64,000 bases of DNA. It comes from Aplidium turbinatum. Taxonomy: Eukaryota; Chordata; Ascidiacea; Aplousobranchia; Polyclinidae. The translations under genes were made by a program, and so were the position numbers. The notes beneath the pieces were generated by a model. The model did no database searches. It was not told where the DNA came from and saw only the letters and a list, made by a program, of their open reading frames with translations. How positions within the stretch are numbered: position 1 is the first letter of the stretch; each line of letters opens with the position of its first letter. The stretch covers positions 20,627,235-20,691,234 of the forward strand of contig OU964923.1 in the NCBI GenBank assembly GCA_918807975.1, given 5' to 3'. Below, in pieces: positions 13,001 to 28,000 of this stretch.

Positions 13001-16000
13001 CTAGGCCTACTTGTCGTATAATTTGCGTTGTACAGTGGAAACTCCTGCCGCGTTTCGCGCATAATGCCTTTGGCCAAAGCAACTATTGAGTTGGCGCACC
13101 CACTCTATTTACTTGCTTGTTATGTTGAGGTGCGGTTCAGGTTGATAATTCTTATTTGTCTGAAGTACTAATTCATTTGTTTATATTTATTTAGATGTTC
13201 TATTTAGTTTGTTAAACCTAATATAAGCTTGCGTAATAAAGTATATATTAGAGCATAGTAGTATGTATGTTGGAGGTAGGGTGTGAAGGCGATTGCGGCA
13301 CTTGGAGGTGAATCCGGCCACCCCCCGTAACGGGGACATCATCGGATTAAAACTGGACCACTACTACTAGTTCACGACACTACTGAAACAATTAGTGATG
13401 GTATAAAACGCGATTAGTCCTGTTGCCAACTCCGTAACACTAGTTGTCATGTTCGCTCGGTTCTCGTTGACAAGCACTCATATTAATGGGCGAACCGTCA
13501 AAGGTAACTTGCCCACGAGTTGCAAGTTTCGATAACAAGGAGGGAAGTTTTTAAGCCAATTACATTTGAAGTGTTTTGTCATAAAGTGTGCTTGAGAAGG
13601 AGAAATAATGAATGCCTGGCAAATTATTCTTTGTTGTTTTTACAATACTCATATTTTTAGTGTTTTGTTCTTCAGTTATTGGCGGTTTCTTTGAAATGGC
13701 CCTTCTGCAGCTGAGGTTCGTTATCTTGTGGTTTCATTAAAACTTTAACCAATCCGTAAAGAATTTCCGTGAGAAAATGTCTTCATTAGCAACAATGCTT
13801 CACTTACTGATCTAACTCCCACAATACCACACAGCGCGAAAAATGTTTATTCCCACCGCTCGCATGCAGGTTACCCAGTAACGAGCTTTCAAGTTACCGC
13901 ACATGAAATAAATGGCATTGTTTCTGTTACGTGTTTTTTGTATCCAAAATATACCATTACAAGACAGATTCCAATAGGAAAAGCACGATGTTTTTGCACA
14001 GGTGTAGCCCACGGTCTCTTTAGGTGCCAAACTCTGGAAAATGCTTTTTATGTACAAAGCGATTTCAGAAGCTTGTGCCTAGTTTTTCTGTGTTCCTTTA
14101 TTTATCCTCTGATCAAGAGTTTGATCCCTGTGTATTTTCCTCCTCAGCGAGCACACAGTGATGATCATGGCTCCGGATGAGACTGGACTCCCTCCTGGTG
14201 TTGGTTACCAGTACACCACCTTCCCGGATTTGCAGGATGAGTTGTTCATGGTGGATGACCCAGATGCAGAGCAAGATCAAAAGCTGGACAAGGTGGGAAG
14301 AAAAAGGAGGAAATCTGACTCCATCACGTTTGGAAGGAGAACGAAGCAGGAAGTCCGAAACATGCAAAAAGTAAGCTTGTTCAAGTGCATTTATTAATTA
14401 CTCATTACTAGTGTTATCATGTTATCCTTGTGCAAGAAAGCATCTCATTGATCACCGGTTTCTGTTTTGTTTTAACAACATTTTTTTTTCCTTTCAAGAT
14501 AAGTTTGATAGATTTGCAAATGCATGAAAATTACAAGGCCCTGCAAACGTTGAAGAGCATACAGGTGTACACAATTTTGCTCAAAAGTTTATCAACAAGT
14601 TTTTTTGTGTTATGACCTTGAAGATTATATTTTTAAATTTAATCTTTCCATTGAATAATGATAAATACATAAACGCCTTTCTTCCTAATTAACTTTTTAA
14701 GGCCAATTGTTGTTGCAACTTTGTACATCAACGTTTTGTTGTAATTTTGACTCTTTGCCGTGACCTTATTTTTTTAATTGCAGGTTTCTAAACTGCACTA
14801 CAAGGACCCAAAGTTGTGGGCTCAGTTATTGCTGAGTCATACTTACGGTGCGTGGTTTGCTTGCCTGCCTGCCTTCGTGCAGGAGTGTCGTCACAAGGAT
14901 GCCGCTCTCAGAACCGCTCACAATGCTCTCCATAGTCTGAAGGAGAAGAATTGCTTTCCTCTTCCAGATGAGACCTACTATCGGATGTTGCTGCATCTCT
15001 GCTTAGTTCACAACAAGCCGGCGCTGGCTGTACGTGTTTACCACTTCATCCGAAACTCGGGGATCCAGCTGAGCGCCATCACCTACGGCTTGTACAACAA
15101 AGCTGTACTGGAAGGGACATGGCCAACTTCAAACAGAGATGGGTAAGGTTTATTTTTCTGTTGCTTTTTCCAAGTTTTTTTTTATATATTAGATGTCCAA
15201 AAGCCGGTAAATGTTTTTATATCACGTCAATCTTCGTTCGACTTCGTTGACGTTCCTTCGTTGACTCCCGGCTTCAGCTGGTTGTTGAAAACATCGCTCA
15301 CCGCTACCTGGGGTGTAATAAATTGGGTGGGCAACTGGGCATAATTGCTGCAGGAAAGGCGGCCGAGAGAAAGGAACTGGCCACCCTACACTCCTTAGTG
15401 CCGGAGGCTTAGTACAATGAGAACCTTATCTTCTCATACCCAACACTTGAATCAAGTATGGGACCACCTTTACCTTTTTACAACCTTTGTTCAAGTTTCA
15501 TTTTTGTGAAGCTTGCAACCGCAGTTTACAACCAAGTGCGACATCAACTCCTAAATCTTATCATTTCATTGTTGATTACAGTGACTTGTATTGTGTCCGA
15601 TCTGTTTGTTTTCTTAGTGCCAAGTGTTAACTCTTATTTGCTGTCTTCGATAGTCGTTAAATTGCATCCATCAGAAACTGCATTGCCACTCTGTCATGTA
15701 CGTTTGAAAATTTAGGGATACATGCTGTTGCTCAGGTATATGCTCTGGCAGAAGTTACGCAATGTGCTTCTTGCCACGCGCAAGTTCCGTTACGTTTTGC
15801 GTCGACGCTCGAGCAGCACAAGCTTGGAAGGAAGCTCCGACGCAGACACTGTAAGTCGGACCAGCTCTGGCGAGGAACAATTTGCCGCTTCCGAAATTCA
15901 GGACTTGCCACAGCCGCTGCAACCGATCCCTGCCCAGACTAAGGCGACAGAAGATAGCTCCAAAAAGACAATTCTTCCTGCTTCTAAATCGGAAGATGAT

Positions 16001-19000
16001 CGAAACAGCACAGGTACACAAATGTGTATTAACTTTATGGCGTTTCATTTTTCTTGCCTATGAATTATGACAGTAATGTTTCATGATAGTAGTACAGCAT
16101 TGGCGGATTTATTTTTAATAAAATGCGATTTATGTTTCCTGCAGGAGGTCAAAGCGACCACGGGTACAATTCGATGCCTAAAGATTTGGTCCGCCGCGGA
16201 TCGCCGGTGAAGAAAATGAAGCCGTTAGATGACACTAGCGAGAACGTCGCAGGACAAAGTGTGTCAGGTACTCGCGTCAATATTGTTTTTTGAGAAGTAA
16301 ATACAATTTCACATTGTGATACGAACAGCAACAATGTGCCTAGTTTTCTTACTTTGGTCACAGCAGATCGTGATGATCAAAGTTAAACGTGTTTTATATT
16401 TTGCAAAGCCAGCACTTTGGTAAAATGACTAAGACTGCCCTCCCAGACAGCAAACTAGTCGTTTTTTTTTTCAAATTTGTCTGCAGACGTTGAATCAATG
16501 TAAAAAACGACTGATTTGCTGCCCGTTTTTCGCTAAGTGACAAAATTAACAGAAATACAAAATATCAATTCAACCTTCAGTTAGTTGTTTCTCTGCCCAG
16601 ATTCTACCAAGCGGAACGACAGTGGAAGCACCGAAGCAACAGACAACACAGCAAGTTCGACAGATACAGATGGCACTCCAGAACATCTAGTTTTCCAACG
16701 AAGTTTGTCGAACCGAAGTGTCCAGCCCCCCAGTACTCTCGACATTCCCCCACTGAACGGGCAAGCTGATGCCGAAAACCACTTTCCAGAAGTGGGCCTC
16801 AAGAGCGACGATACCTTGGTAAATGGGGAAAGCGGTCAACAGTTTAAAGGCCTTGTTGACCAAATAGAAAAAGGTAAGACATAACTTAAACAATGCGCTC
16901 ATTACCAACACATTTTTATGCAATAATGATCAAACAAAGTTCATCCCACCAACCACGAATCCTATGTGGCGTTCTCATCATATCGGATGAGTCTCCCGTA
17001 ACTTCGTTCTGGAGAAGCACACTCACTATGACACATTTTTGTCTTTGTCTATCAATATGTACAGTTTGTACACTAAGATTGTATGGAGAAATAAAGTGAT
17101 TCTGATGTTTCTTCGCCTCCGTTCTCACTTCTCGATGTTTTGCAGATTATAAATTTTATGATCTGCAATGACTTTCATGATTTTTTCATTAGTTAAGATT
17201 ATATTATGTATAGTGCTCTTAACAATTCGAATTTTGTTTAAATCTCTTTTCCAAAGCACTGGCACATATGTGCGTGTGCAAGGATTGCAGCGTACTAAGT
17301 CATTTCAATCGTTTAACATTGCTTGCGTTTGGTTGTTGAAATTTCTGCAATTTCGACAACAATTACAAAATCTGCATCTTCATTACACATGCTGGCAATT
17401 CAACATGTGAAGAAGATTTATATTTTTTTATGCTCTTTCAACATCACAAGATGTTGAAACTATGTCTACCTGCAAGCTTCTATCAGTTGTGTAACATTTA
17501 TTAGATGAACTGTTGCCTCATCGCCCGAGAGTCTCTCCCGTGTCTCCAGGCCTGCACAGGAAGCCAGGCCGTCTGAGGTCTATTGTCAAGTCATCCAGCA
17601 GCTACTGTGGTGGGTCGTGTGGCGAGGGAGAAGAATTCTCTTCTCAGGAGAGCCCAGACACTCCGGATGACGTTTTTGCACCCACTAATTCTTTTAACGT
17701 CTTCACTCATCACAACGGCACTAATCACATGCTTGACGTTGACGTAGATGGTTTGGATAACCAAAGTTTCGCTACTTGCAAATTCTCGTCTTCAACTAAC
17801 TCGACAATGTTAAAGTCTGAAAACCCAAACGCTCAAAATCTCAAATTCAACAATCTCAATGATTTGGTACCTTTACCGAACGACGATCAAGTGAAGCCAT
17901 TATTGCCGAAATTTGTCGAATCCCATCGCCCCGCCCCTCATGTAAAAGTTACTGATTACGACACTCCCACCTCCACTGACCAATCACCACGCATCGCCAC
18001 TTCAACTGGTTTGATACCAGGTAGAAACAGCATGGCCGATTTTTGCACCATTTTTCTTTCTTTTTTTTTTGTTTCTTTCAAAAGTACGTTTGATTTCTTA
18101 TCTGTGAAGACTGATTGTCAACTTCTATTGGATAGACTACCAACAGCTACAACAAAAATCAACGCTTTAATTTCTCTTGTTTTAACATGGCTGTGTTTTC
18201 AACTTCACTGACTTATTTGAATTGTTTTGTGCTGTGCATTTACAATTGCTTTCTATTGTTCATAATTTTGATCTATTTTAATCAGCAATGGTTTGTTTCT
18301 AAATAACAATTCTTTTTGATTTTTATTATTTGCAAAAAAAGTATATCTTGCTTTCTAAGTGGATTATTGTCAGTTTTTGTTTCATGATTGCTGTACTGTA
18401 ATATCGGAAGTTATTTCGTCAAATCAACAAAAAACAAAACATTTCTTAAGTAATAAGTATGATATACACCAACGTTGAAATAGACATTGTTACATTTGCT
18501 TTGTTTTCTTTTTTTTGCATGCCTTGATTTTTAGATTGTTAATTGTTGTTTTGATGGCATTGGTTACGAACGTGACATGCTCAACATAATTATTATCTAT
18601 ATACAAACACATGAATCTATAACCAACTAGTTTTATCAAATTTATGTAGAACATTTTGGTATACAGTAAAATGTCCCTCGTTGCTGACTTCCTTACTTTT
18701 TCAACTCCATTGGAATTTATGTCAATAAACTATAGCTAAAAAACATCCATTGACTGGCTTGACCATCCATAGAAACAGGATGCTTATTTTTCTGATCAGG
18801 AACTGTATTTCAATTTTCTCATTTCATCGCAGATGTATCGACCATGCCACTGCTTTCGCCAACCATCGCTGATGACAATGTGTTTGCCGAGAAGAACTCT
18901 GAAAAACGTCGTGCCAATCAAGATGGCGTTTCAGTGGTGAGTATTTTGACCAGTAAAACGTGACCACCTACTGTAACTCTTGTCACGAGCAACGCATCAA

Positions 19001-22000
19001 AAGCAAAAAGGGTTTATTTTAACACTTTGTTAGAAAGTTTATATTTTTACTGGCCGGTTCAGTGCCACTGTGGTGTACTAGTGTACGTCGCATGTTGTTG
19101 ATTGTGACTTGTTTGAGATCATCACTTTGTAGCTTGATGGATGCGATATCCGCTTTTTAACTAAAAAATCACGAGAACGTTTATCTCTCGACACGTGCAG
19201 TTAGGAAACGCATTTGGTCGATTGATCTTTAATGATGTGTTTTTCTTCGTTTGAGCATCTGGGGTCGAATGTCTATCATTTTACCACCCGATGTTCCAAG
19301 ACTCCCTGCATATGTTGATAAGAAATATTGGAAAATTTCAATGGATAAATATGTAGACGTCACTGTACGTATCCCACGACAAAGTTTAAATTTATTTTAA
19401 AACTGAACATCAGATTTTTAATTTAGTCTTTTTCTATTTTCAACGTCAATGAAATTAAATTTTTAGAACGCTGAAGCTACAAAGTTACCAACCAAAGACG
19501 ACACCAACTTTCTCACCCCGGAACACAAACCTTCTGGAACTTCTCACGTGACGTCGTCAACTTCCGGGTCTCCCGCTACGCCCGAAATAGCGAATTTGTT
19601 TGGCAGCGACATTAAGTTCTTCTCCAGTCTCAGCGACGCTGACCAGTTGCGCTACCAAGAGCTGTGTGGTCGTCGGCCGTCCAGTGTCGACCCAGAGTCT
19701 GCTGACAAATTTCGATCGACGAGACACGGGTCGCTCATGCTCACTGCCAACACCACCAGAGGGCGATCAAGTACCTCTATATATACCGGTTTGTTATGAA
19801 ATTTTTGTTTTGTTTTGTTGAGCAGTGACTGATGAAAGTAATTTATTTATTAGTCAATTAACACATTCAGAAACTTTTTGTGTCGATTCATCTGCTATTT
19901 GCAAGGTTTGCTTGAGGCAAAACATTTATCACAATGTGATGATCTTAAGGCATCGATGCTGGTCTTGTCATAGATATTGATGTAACTCACATGCACATTG
20001 CACAAGTATGATTTGCGCAAAGACAGCTTTTTATAATTCTTGGCACGTTTTTGCAATGAGAAATTGACTGAAAAATTTAAGCCTTTTTTTGCAAAGCAAT
20101 CAGATGTTCAGATTCACCTAACGCATCATGCGTAGGCCATTATGTAAAAAGCTTGTTTTTCGTTAAACCTTATCGTTTTATGTCATTTTTTTTAAAGAAC
20201 ATTGTTTTTATTTCTTTTCATGAAAATATGTTTTTCAATTTTTTAGGAGGTGGCGGTATAAGCCCGTTAGTGGGTCAGAACTCGTCGCAAAGTGGCAGCA
20301 ACCCCAACACGCCACTGACTCGGTGTAACTTCGACAACATGACAGCCGATGATCTGATGTTAGCCGGTGGCTCTCCCACCCACTCACTACTGATGGGAAG
20401 GTATTTGAGTAACATACTTTCATCAACGTAGAACTCGCCTATAGTGATACCTGAAGGGATTTTCGAAAAAGTGTCACTGTAGGCAAAATCTGCCTGTAGT
20501 TTAAAAGTGGGACTTGGCAACAGATGTCACTATAGCCGAATTCTACTGTATTTGAAAAAGTTGAAAAAGTGGCACTAGAATTAACCGATGTTTTGCTGTG
20601 TTTGATCCACTTGATGCTGCAAACTGGTGTTTTCTCTCTTGATTGTAATGTCCAACATCTCAGTGCCGATCACATTGATTTCCACTTCGAGCAAACGTCA
20701 CTCTATTTATATAATTTCAACATCACCAAAGCTTGAAACGACGTAATAGGGTAGATTTTATTTTAAAATAAACATTGTGACGTTATCCTGACCAATGCAC
20801 CCTTTGTTGCTCACCATGGGCTGAACGCCACCAGCAAGCTGTCGTGGCTTCAAACAGTGGCAAATTACTGTGACGTTGAAACCTGTACATTTAGATCTGT
20901 CAATAGAAGCATCATCACGAACAAGAGTCGCTCACCGAACAGATTGTTGTCTGCATCAGACTCGCCTGCCCATAAGAGAAGTGCAAGGAAAATTGCGGGT
21001 AAGTGGCGTCTTAAAAGTCATTCGTTCAACGCTCTTTTTATGTTTGTTGGCAACAAAACGAACGTTAAATATTTTAGTTTTGTTCAAGTTGACATCTTAA
21101 AGCCATAACTTAACGATATTTAGTATGCAATTAACGATAGAATTTTAGGCTTAAAAAATGCAATTCGCAATAATTATGGCACACCGCAAACCGAGCGACT
21201 TTTACAATGTTGCATTTTTTTCTGCTGGAACGGATCGTTTATAAAATTGTGAATAATAGAGTTTTGAAACTTGTTGAACCTTATTGTACCGATACAGGAA
21301 GCAACAGTCTGGTAATGAAAGATGGTGTCCCCATGCTCTCTAACACCCCTTTGCAGCCACTGATAGAGCCAAGTTGTCCCGAAACAGAAGTAGTGGATGG
21401 GGCTGCTGTAGACGCAGATAAATCAACAAGTGCGTGGCCGAGAATTGTTGTACATTCGTTTCAAACCAACTGTCATTGACTCTGGTAGACTGACCAAAGT
21501 CGACATGAGTTAGGAAGCTAATTGCAGTTTGAATCATAACCTCATGCAAATAGCTGAAGTTTTTCGCTGCAAAATTTGATTGAATTAAATTGGTAACAAT
21601 GATAAGTTGTACCAGATCTTGCGATTAGCTTAGAATTTTGGACCATTGCCTGTAAAGTTCATTTGTTCAACGACAAAACGTCAATTTCAATACTGATGTG
21701 GTGGCTTATCAACGTTTGTGTTATCACAGAGAATGTTAAAGACTTCCTCTTAGATCCTCTTCATTTATCCTACACAACATCATCGCTTCCTTCGTCCAAA
21801 CAAACCGCTGTCAGAGAGGACATCAGTCATCTCGCTGAAGATCCTCTCTCTCCAGGATCTAACAACTTCTCTGAACCTTTCCGCCCAGGCTCCAGTGGAG
21901 ATGCAAAACGTGAGGACAACTTGTTACTTCGACTTTAATGTTGATACGTATGATAAACCATATTATGTTTTTTATTATACCTCTTATTATTACATCATTG

Positions 22001-25000
22001 CTTATAATATGGAACTTATATTTACTTAGTTTTTATTAGTTAATTGCCAGTAATCAACTTTTGCTTTCTGTTCCCACAACGTTGCACGATAACTTTGTTT
22101 AAATTTCAGACGCAAAGTCCAACAGCCGTCACTTAGTGAAAGAAATTGAAGATTACCTGCAGAACGATACTTTAGTGCGTTGCTCATCTGATGCGACGAT
22201 CTTGGAGGACCAGAAGAAAAGGATACAAAATTCCGACGAAAAATTGAACACCGTAAGTAGACGCAAATTCACTTAACCTCCCCAATGAAGCCACGTAAGG
22301 TAGAAACTGACACCGGTAGTTACGAACCTGATGTTGAGGCATATCGTTTCTCGGCAGCCAAGCCTAGTAGGAATTGACAGCGATGAACACCAGTGTTGCT
22401 GCGTTCGGTTGTCGTGAAACATGTTGCTGATTGGATGGTTTGCTTGGTTATTACGTGGAGGACCCGCCGACATGGTCAACAAAGAGCAATGCTCGCTGTG
22501 CTAGTGACTGCTTAGTCCAGTGCTGACACCAAGAAGAATTACAAAATGCCCTCTAACACCAGCCGAGTGCTGCCTACGTTATTTTTTTTTAATATAAAAC
22601 TTGTTTCTTTGACATTGCAGGATGTCAGTGAGAGCAAATTCCACAGGAAGAGCAGCTTGCCTTCCTCCAGTCCGACAATTCCAAGAAAGGAAAGTTCCTT
22701 GTCATTGCAGAGGTGGGTTGCTTCCTTTTCTAAACATGAAGTTGTCGTACAAAGAAGACTGCGCCCAGTAATTAAAATAGATTGTATTTGCATTGTTTCA
22801 ACGTCTACAGAAGTTGAACGTTACAAGGACTAATTCTTCTCGCTGAGCTATGCTTTCATTTGAACGTCATAAGGGCTCAATTCAGCGCTAAAGGTAATAT
22901 GCTAATATTATACGTCAGCATATGATGTAAAATGGCAATGTTTTTTTATTATTGATTTAGGAGTGCGAAAGGGCACAGGGTTAAAAAAGAATTGTTGCAA
23001 AATACTGTATAGTTGACCCAGACAGCATAATCCGTCATTTTTAAATTTTGCTGTCTGGAGATGACCCTTAATATAAGTTCCAGCAAGAGAGGCGCACTTT
23101 AGCTTATGAATTGAATGTACGATTTTCAGATCAATAACATACCACGATGACGAATCATCAGCAAAACAAGGTTGGTTTGGTACCGGGTCAAAGTTCAACA
23201 GCTTGTTGAAAGCAACAACGTTAGGTATGGCCTCAAAGGCTAAGAAAGTGGCGACAAATCTAGCAAAGGATCTGAACGACACCATGCAAGCCAGCATCGC
23301 ATATTATACCCCAGAAAAGGTACTTTTGCTAGTGCAAGTGGTATGTTTTGTTGTGTTTAAGTTTTCTCTTTGTATCTGCGAAAAGAGTATGCTGTTGCGT
23401 GGTTTTCTTACCTGATATACTGTAATGTTGATTTGTACCCTACTCTGAAGTGAAAAACCTTTGCACCCTTACATTTTCTCCTAAAAATCTCAATGGCGTT
23501 AATATTTTCATTTTCTCTAAAAGTTGTTTTGCTTGTTTTCACAAAAAGTTCGATTCTTTTTTGCCGTTCTTACTCAAAACTTCAGCAATTTGCATCAGAT
23601 TATCATTCTAATTGGGAGTGGCTGCCTCATTTATTCTGGTGTGTCTTTTAGACCAAAGGATCTACATCTGACTTACGCGGATCTCAGGAGGATATTTTAA
23701 GCAAGTCCTCATCAGATTTCTCCAATTCCGTGAAGCATCTGTTGCAAGGACAGGAGCATTACAGCAGCCAGTCTAGCCTGCGTAGTATTGAAAGCATTCA
23801 CAGTGCGCAAGAGTCGCGAAACAGTAAGTTGATCACAGTGTTCTTACGTCATCATTTTAGACAAAACTTGTTTTCGAAACATGTGTCTAATTGGCCACGT
23901 TTTTCTACGTTCGACTGCCTAGCTTTTGTGCACTATCACGGGATGGTTATCTCATACTTATTCAGAAGAGGTTTCTTAGCCAATCATTAATTTTCATTAA
24001 ATCAGTATCAACTATAGTTCTAGCCAATATAATATGTCGATCTAAAATCATGCGTGTTGAATTGACATCACGCAGTGTAGTGTAAACGTTCTGACAGTGA
24101 AGACGTGGCAGTCGAGTGCTTCAAAAGTACATCACTCCCGTGCATACGTTCATTCTAACACAAATATGCACTCGTAGCTCAAGAGGACAAAGTGACTCGA
24201 CGTACCAGAAGAAAAAACAAAAAGACTCATAATCTCGGGAGGCCCCACAGCGTGCCTCAAGCCGGTAAGTGGATGGTTGAAATCTATGTGGTCATGGTTG
24301 ATCGATTTCATTCTTGTTTGGATTGGCGTATATGGTTTGTCCCATTGTATCATCTTCAGCCGATGTTCTGATATTTGCTGACGCCGATATTTATGCCTCA
24401 TCGGCTGGCCTAACCCTAATCCTGGTTGTACCTCGCGTAAGTGTAACTCAGTAACAAGTAAGATCAAAGTGTCATGTAAAACGTCAATCAAAACGTCAAT
24501 CAATGTCATTTATGACTGAAAAAAGTAAGAGACACAGAGGTTACTATGCTATCAGTCTGCTTTTTTTCTTAGACACAAATCCTTCATCCCGGGTTCCTTC
24601 TTATTTAACGAGCTCGCATCTCTCCATACCTGGATTGAACAATGAACCGCCGTCTGAACTCAACGTCACGTCATCGATGACGTCATTAAACGTCAAGGTA
24701 ATTATCACTTTCGCCGAGACCATTGTGTGGTTGGCTGTCGCGTGGTGGTGAAGAAGGGATCAGTGATAATAATGGTATTAAGCAACATCCTTATCAAAGT
24801 AGTGCGACCCATGCTCTCCTAGGCGCCGCACAAGACTTTAGAAGATGAAAATACCCAACGAATTGGCAGTAATGTCCATCCAGTGGCGTGAAAGGTTTTG
24901 AAATGGCCCTTGAAAACTTCCGACTTCTTATTTAACGTCAAAGACGAATCCTATCAACTAAGTGCAGTGGTGTATGAGAGATTAATGTTTGATTGTTTCA

Positions 25001-28000
25001 TTTCCAGGACACGTACCTCGTTGAGGTGACCATCAGTAGTTGCTCTCGCTGCCACAAGTGCGGATCGTTGGTCTATGACGAGGAGATCATGGCAGGCTGG
25101 ATCGCTGATGACTCCAATCTGAATACGCAGTAAGTTGATAAATTACGTTACTGTACGTTCTATATACGTTACGGAAAGTCTGTAGCACGATAGGAAAGTC
25201 GAAAATCCAACCAACTGCTGTTTCTTTTCCAGCTGTCCATTCTGCGATTCCTTGTTTGTTCCTTTCCTGAACATCGAAATCACGGTGAGAAAGTTTTGTC
25301 GACAACTCTGCTTGTTTGAAATGACTAATGTGCTGAGCAGAGCATGTACGGAGCAAAGTGAATAGAAAAAGCTAATAAAAACACTCCCTTCAGAACAAGC
25401 GATTGTACATTAGTTGTGTACCTGCGTCCTTCTTCGAAATAGAAAATGATGACCATAACTTTTGTTAGACGTTTTTGTGAAAAAGACGATTTTCAGGAGT
25501 ACATCGTCATTTTAGTTTGGTTTAATATTCAAATATTCATCGACATGTATTCAACATAAATAGGGTCAAATTACCGTGAAGCCTTGTTGTACGTATTGCT
25601 GCTTTAATGACACCTTTTTTTCTTCAACTTGAAGCAAGAAATCGTTTTATTTTACATTCTTTGCGATAACACACGATTCTAACTCACACTGTTGTGACTA
25701 GGATTACCGGCACATGGGGCGTCGACTGTCAAGCGGTAAGATTAAACCAGCCTCATCTCAAGAGGCCGATGTTGGAGGAAATTGCAACATGTTGGATCCT
25801 CATGACCTGACCTCTGTCGATCTTCTCTCCTCTTCCAATGCTGACGTAGCTCAAGGTGATGCCGATCCTCAAAACCAACCTTTTCCTCCTCTTGACATTT
25901 TAACAGCACCCTCACCTAGTTCTCAGTTGTTACCTTCGCCTCTGATACCTGATCAACCCCAACCAATACCTCCATCCACTGAAGATACTGAACTACTCGT
26001 TCCAGTGCAGAGTGGAGAACTATCATCCACTGCCACCGAGTCTTCATCAATCGTGGATTCTGCTGATGGGTATGTGTCTACTTGCTACACCGCGTGATAA
26101 CGTTGACTGATACTCGATAGGACCTCGGTTCGACACCCACTTAAAGAATGTAGCTGAGTCTCGCCAAGAATGTAGCTTAGCAACGCACGTTAAGGACTCT
26201 AATGGATGGAATAATTCCCCGGCAACAAGACTTCAACAATCGGAAACTTCACTCTGTCAATTAATTCCACTCTGTCAACCTCGGTGACCGGGCCTGCGTC
26301 AGTGATTCAAAGCCTCTAGTCTACAACTATGCAAAACTGCCAGGATTAAGCTATGCAAGAAGCTTTCCTACTTCGAGGATAAAGATTCAATCAATCACAT
26401 CCAATCGCATGCTTGAAAGTAAACGCGACGGATTGGTTGACTTCGCTTTCTCGTTCACTTTCGTCACTAGGCATAAACTTGGTTGGTGGAAACGACAATT
26501 TTTGCATAATAAATTCTCAAAATTCGTTGCTTACACTAATGAGTGCTGTCCTTTAAACAGAAAAGAAAATGAGGAAACTTTGAAGCCAAGCTCTCCACTG
26601 CCAACTCCGGATAACACATCGGTAATTTTACTTGAAGTTATTACATTGCACTGTTGTTGGAAGTAATGATGCAGTAACAAGCTATAAGTTGACAAGAAGC
26701 GTTACTATATCGCTTGTTTGCTTATGCTTACACGACTCGAATCATCCATCTAGTCTTTCCTGTTGTTCTAGCACTAACGCTGTGTTTTGACTTACTTATC
26801 TGTGTCAGTTTGTGATGTTTTTTAAATTGTAGCAAAGAATAAAAAGTAGATGACCTCTTGTTTTTACTATCTTTAACTTTTCACAAATTTTAGTGATTGT
26901 TTATTATTTCTTTCAATTTGCAAGATTAATATAAACGTTTGATTCGTAAATGGCGTCAATAGGAATCTCAGAGCATCGGGACGATGGAGAGTCAGTCTAC
27001 CGGAACTAACAACGTTTTTTCTCCGCGAGTTTTGGAACCTGTTGCCGTTCCTTACCTCAGTTCATTGGTCTTACGAAAGGAGCTGGAAAGCTTGCTTGAG
27101 AACGAGGGCACAATCGTTTTGTCAAGTCCTGGATTTGTCGACCATCATCCAATTATTTACTGGAATTTGGTGAGTGGTAATAGAAGGCCAACTGTTTGCT
27201 GAAATTCCGTCAATATTTTTCAGGTCGAAAACGCTAAAAGTTATGCTGAAATTTTGGAATCTTTTAACAGTTTGTCGACTCATACTGCGATAGAAAGTAT
27301 GATTTGTTGTTTTGCAAGCTTGTAGAACACAATATGCACCACTAAGGTTTTTTACTAAGATTTTTTTTCTTTGTATGATTTTTTTTATAAAAAAGTGAAT
27401 TTCTGTATGATGTTTTTAACACAGTCTACTTTATATTTTAGGTTTGGTATTTCAGGAGACTCAATCTTCATTCCAATCTTTACAACTTGCTCTTACAATC
27501 TCAACTGGTGCAAACCGGTATTGGCGAGATGTCTGTTGTGAACAACCAATCACAAACGACCAAAAGCAACGTCATAATCCACGTGATGTGGGATAATCTG
27601 AAGCTTCATGATGGCGCAGAGAAGCCTCCTTTGTACTGCGTCTGGCATCAATGTAATTATCTACTCACTGTAGTCAATCTATAGCTGACTGGACAAAGGA
27701 AAACTATAAGTTTTTCATTCCTTTGACTTTATGTCTTCAGGAACGAGTACAATACCTAGAAAAATAATATGTATTCTTATGTCAAATGCCCAATAAACAG
27801 TTGATAAATTTGAAAATCGACCAATAGGCGACAAAATAGAAGACTTGGTTGGGTGTGTGCTAAAGAATAGACTTGCGTCATCTTATTTCACAACGCAGTG
27901 CACTATTGTTAGAACAACACGACTCATTATCATCTCCATTCGCAGTGGTAAACCAAGTAACGAACGAGGAATTCGCTTATTCCTCATCATTCCTGGAAAG

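Noticed and set aside
15717-15735. Earlier DENND4 acceptor TTTAG before GGATACATGCTG
   Set aside because: It puts the downstream exon out of phase with the preceding donor. The acceptor CTCAG at 15731-15735 gives [11 protein letters not shown] in frame, as in the human protein.
22270-22550. Possible SINE in DENND4 intron 22253-22620
   Set aside because: Higher GC than neighbours, but no second copy in the window, no A/B boxes and no tail.
24178-24195. Acceptors CAAG and AAGAG for DENND4 exon 24178-24264
   Set aside because: Both give in-frame stops with phase-1 joining; only the acceptor ending at 24177 keeps the frame open.
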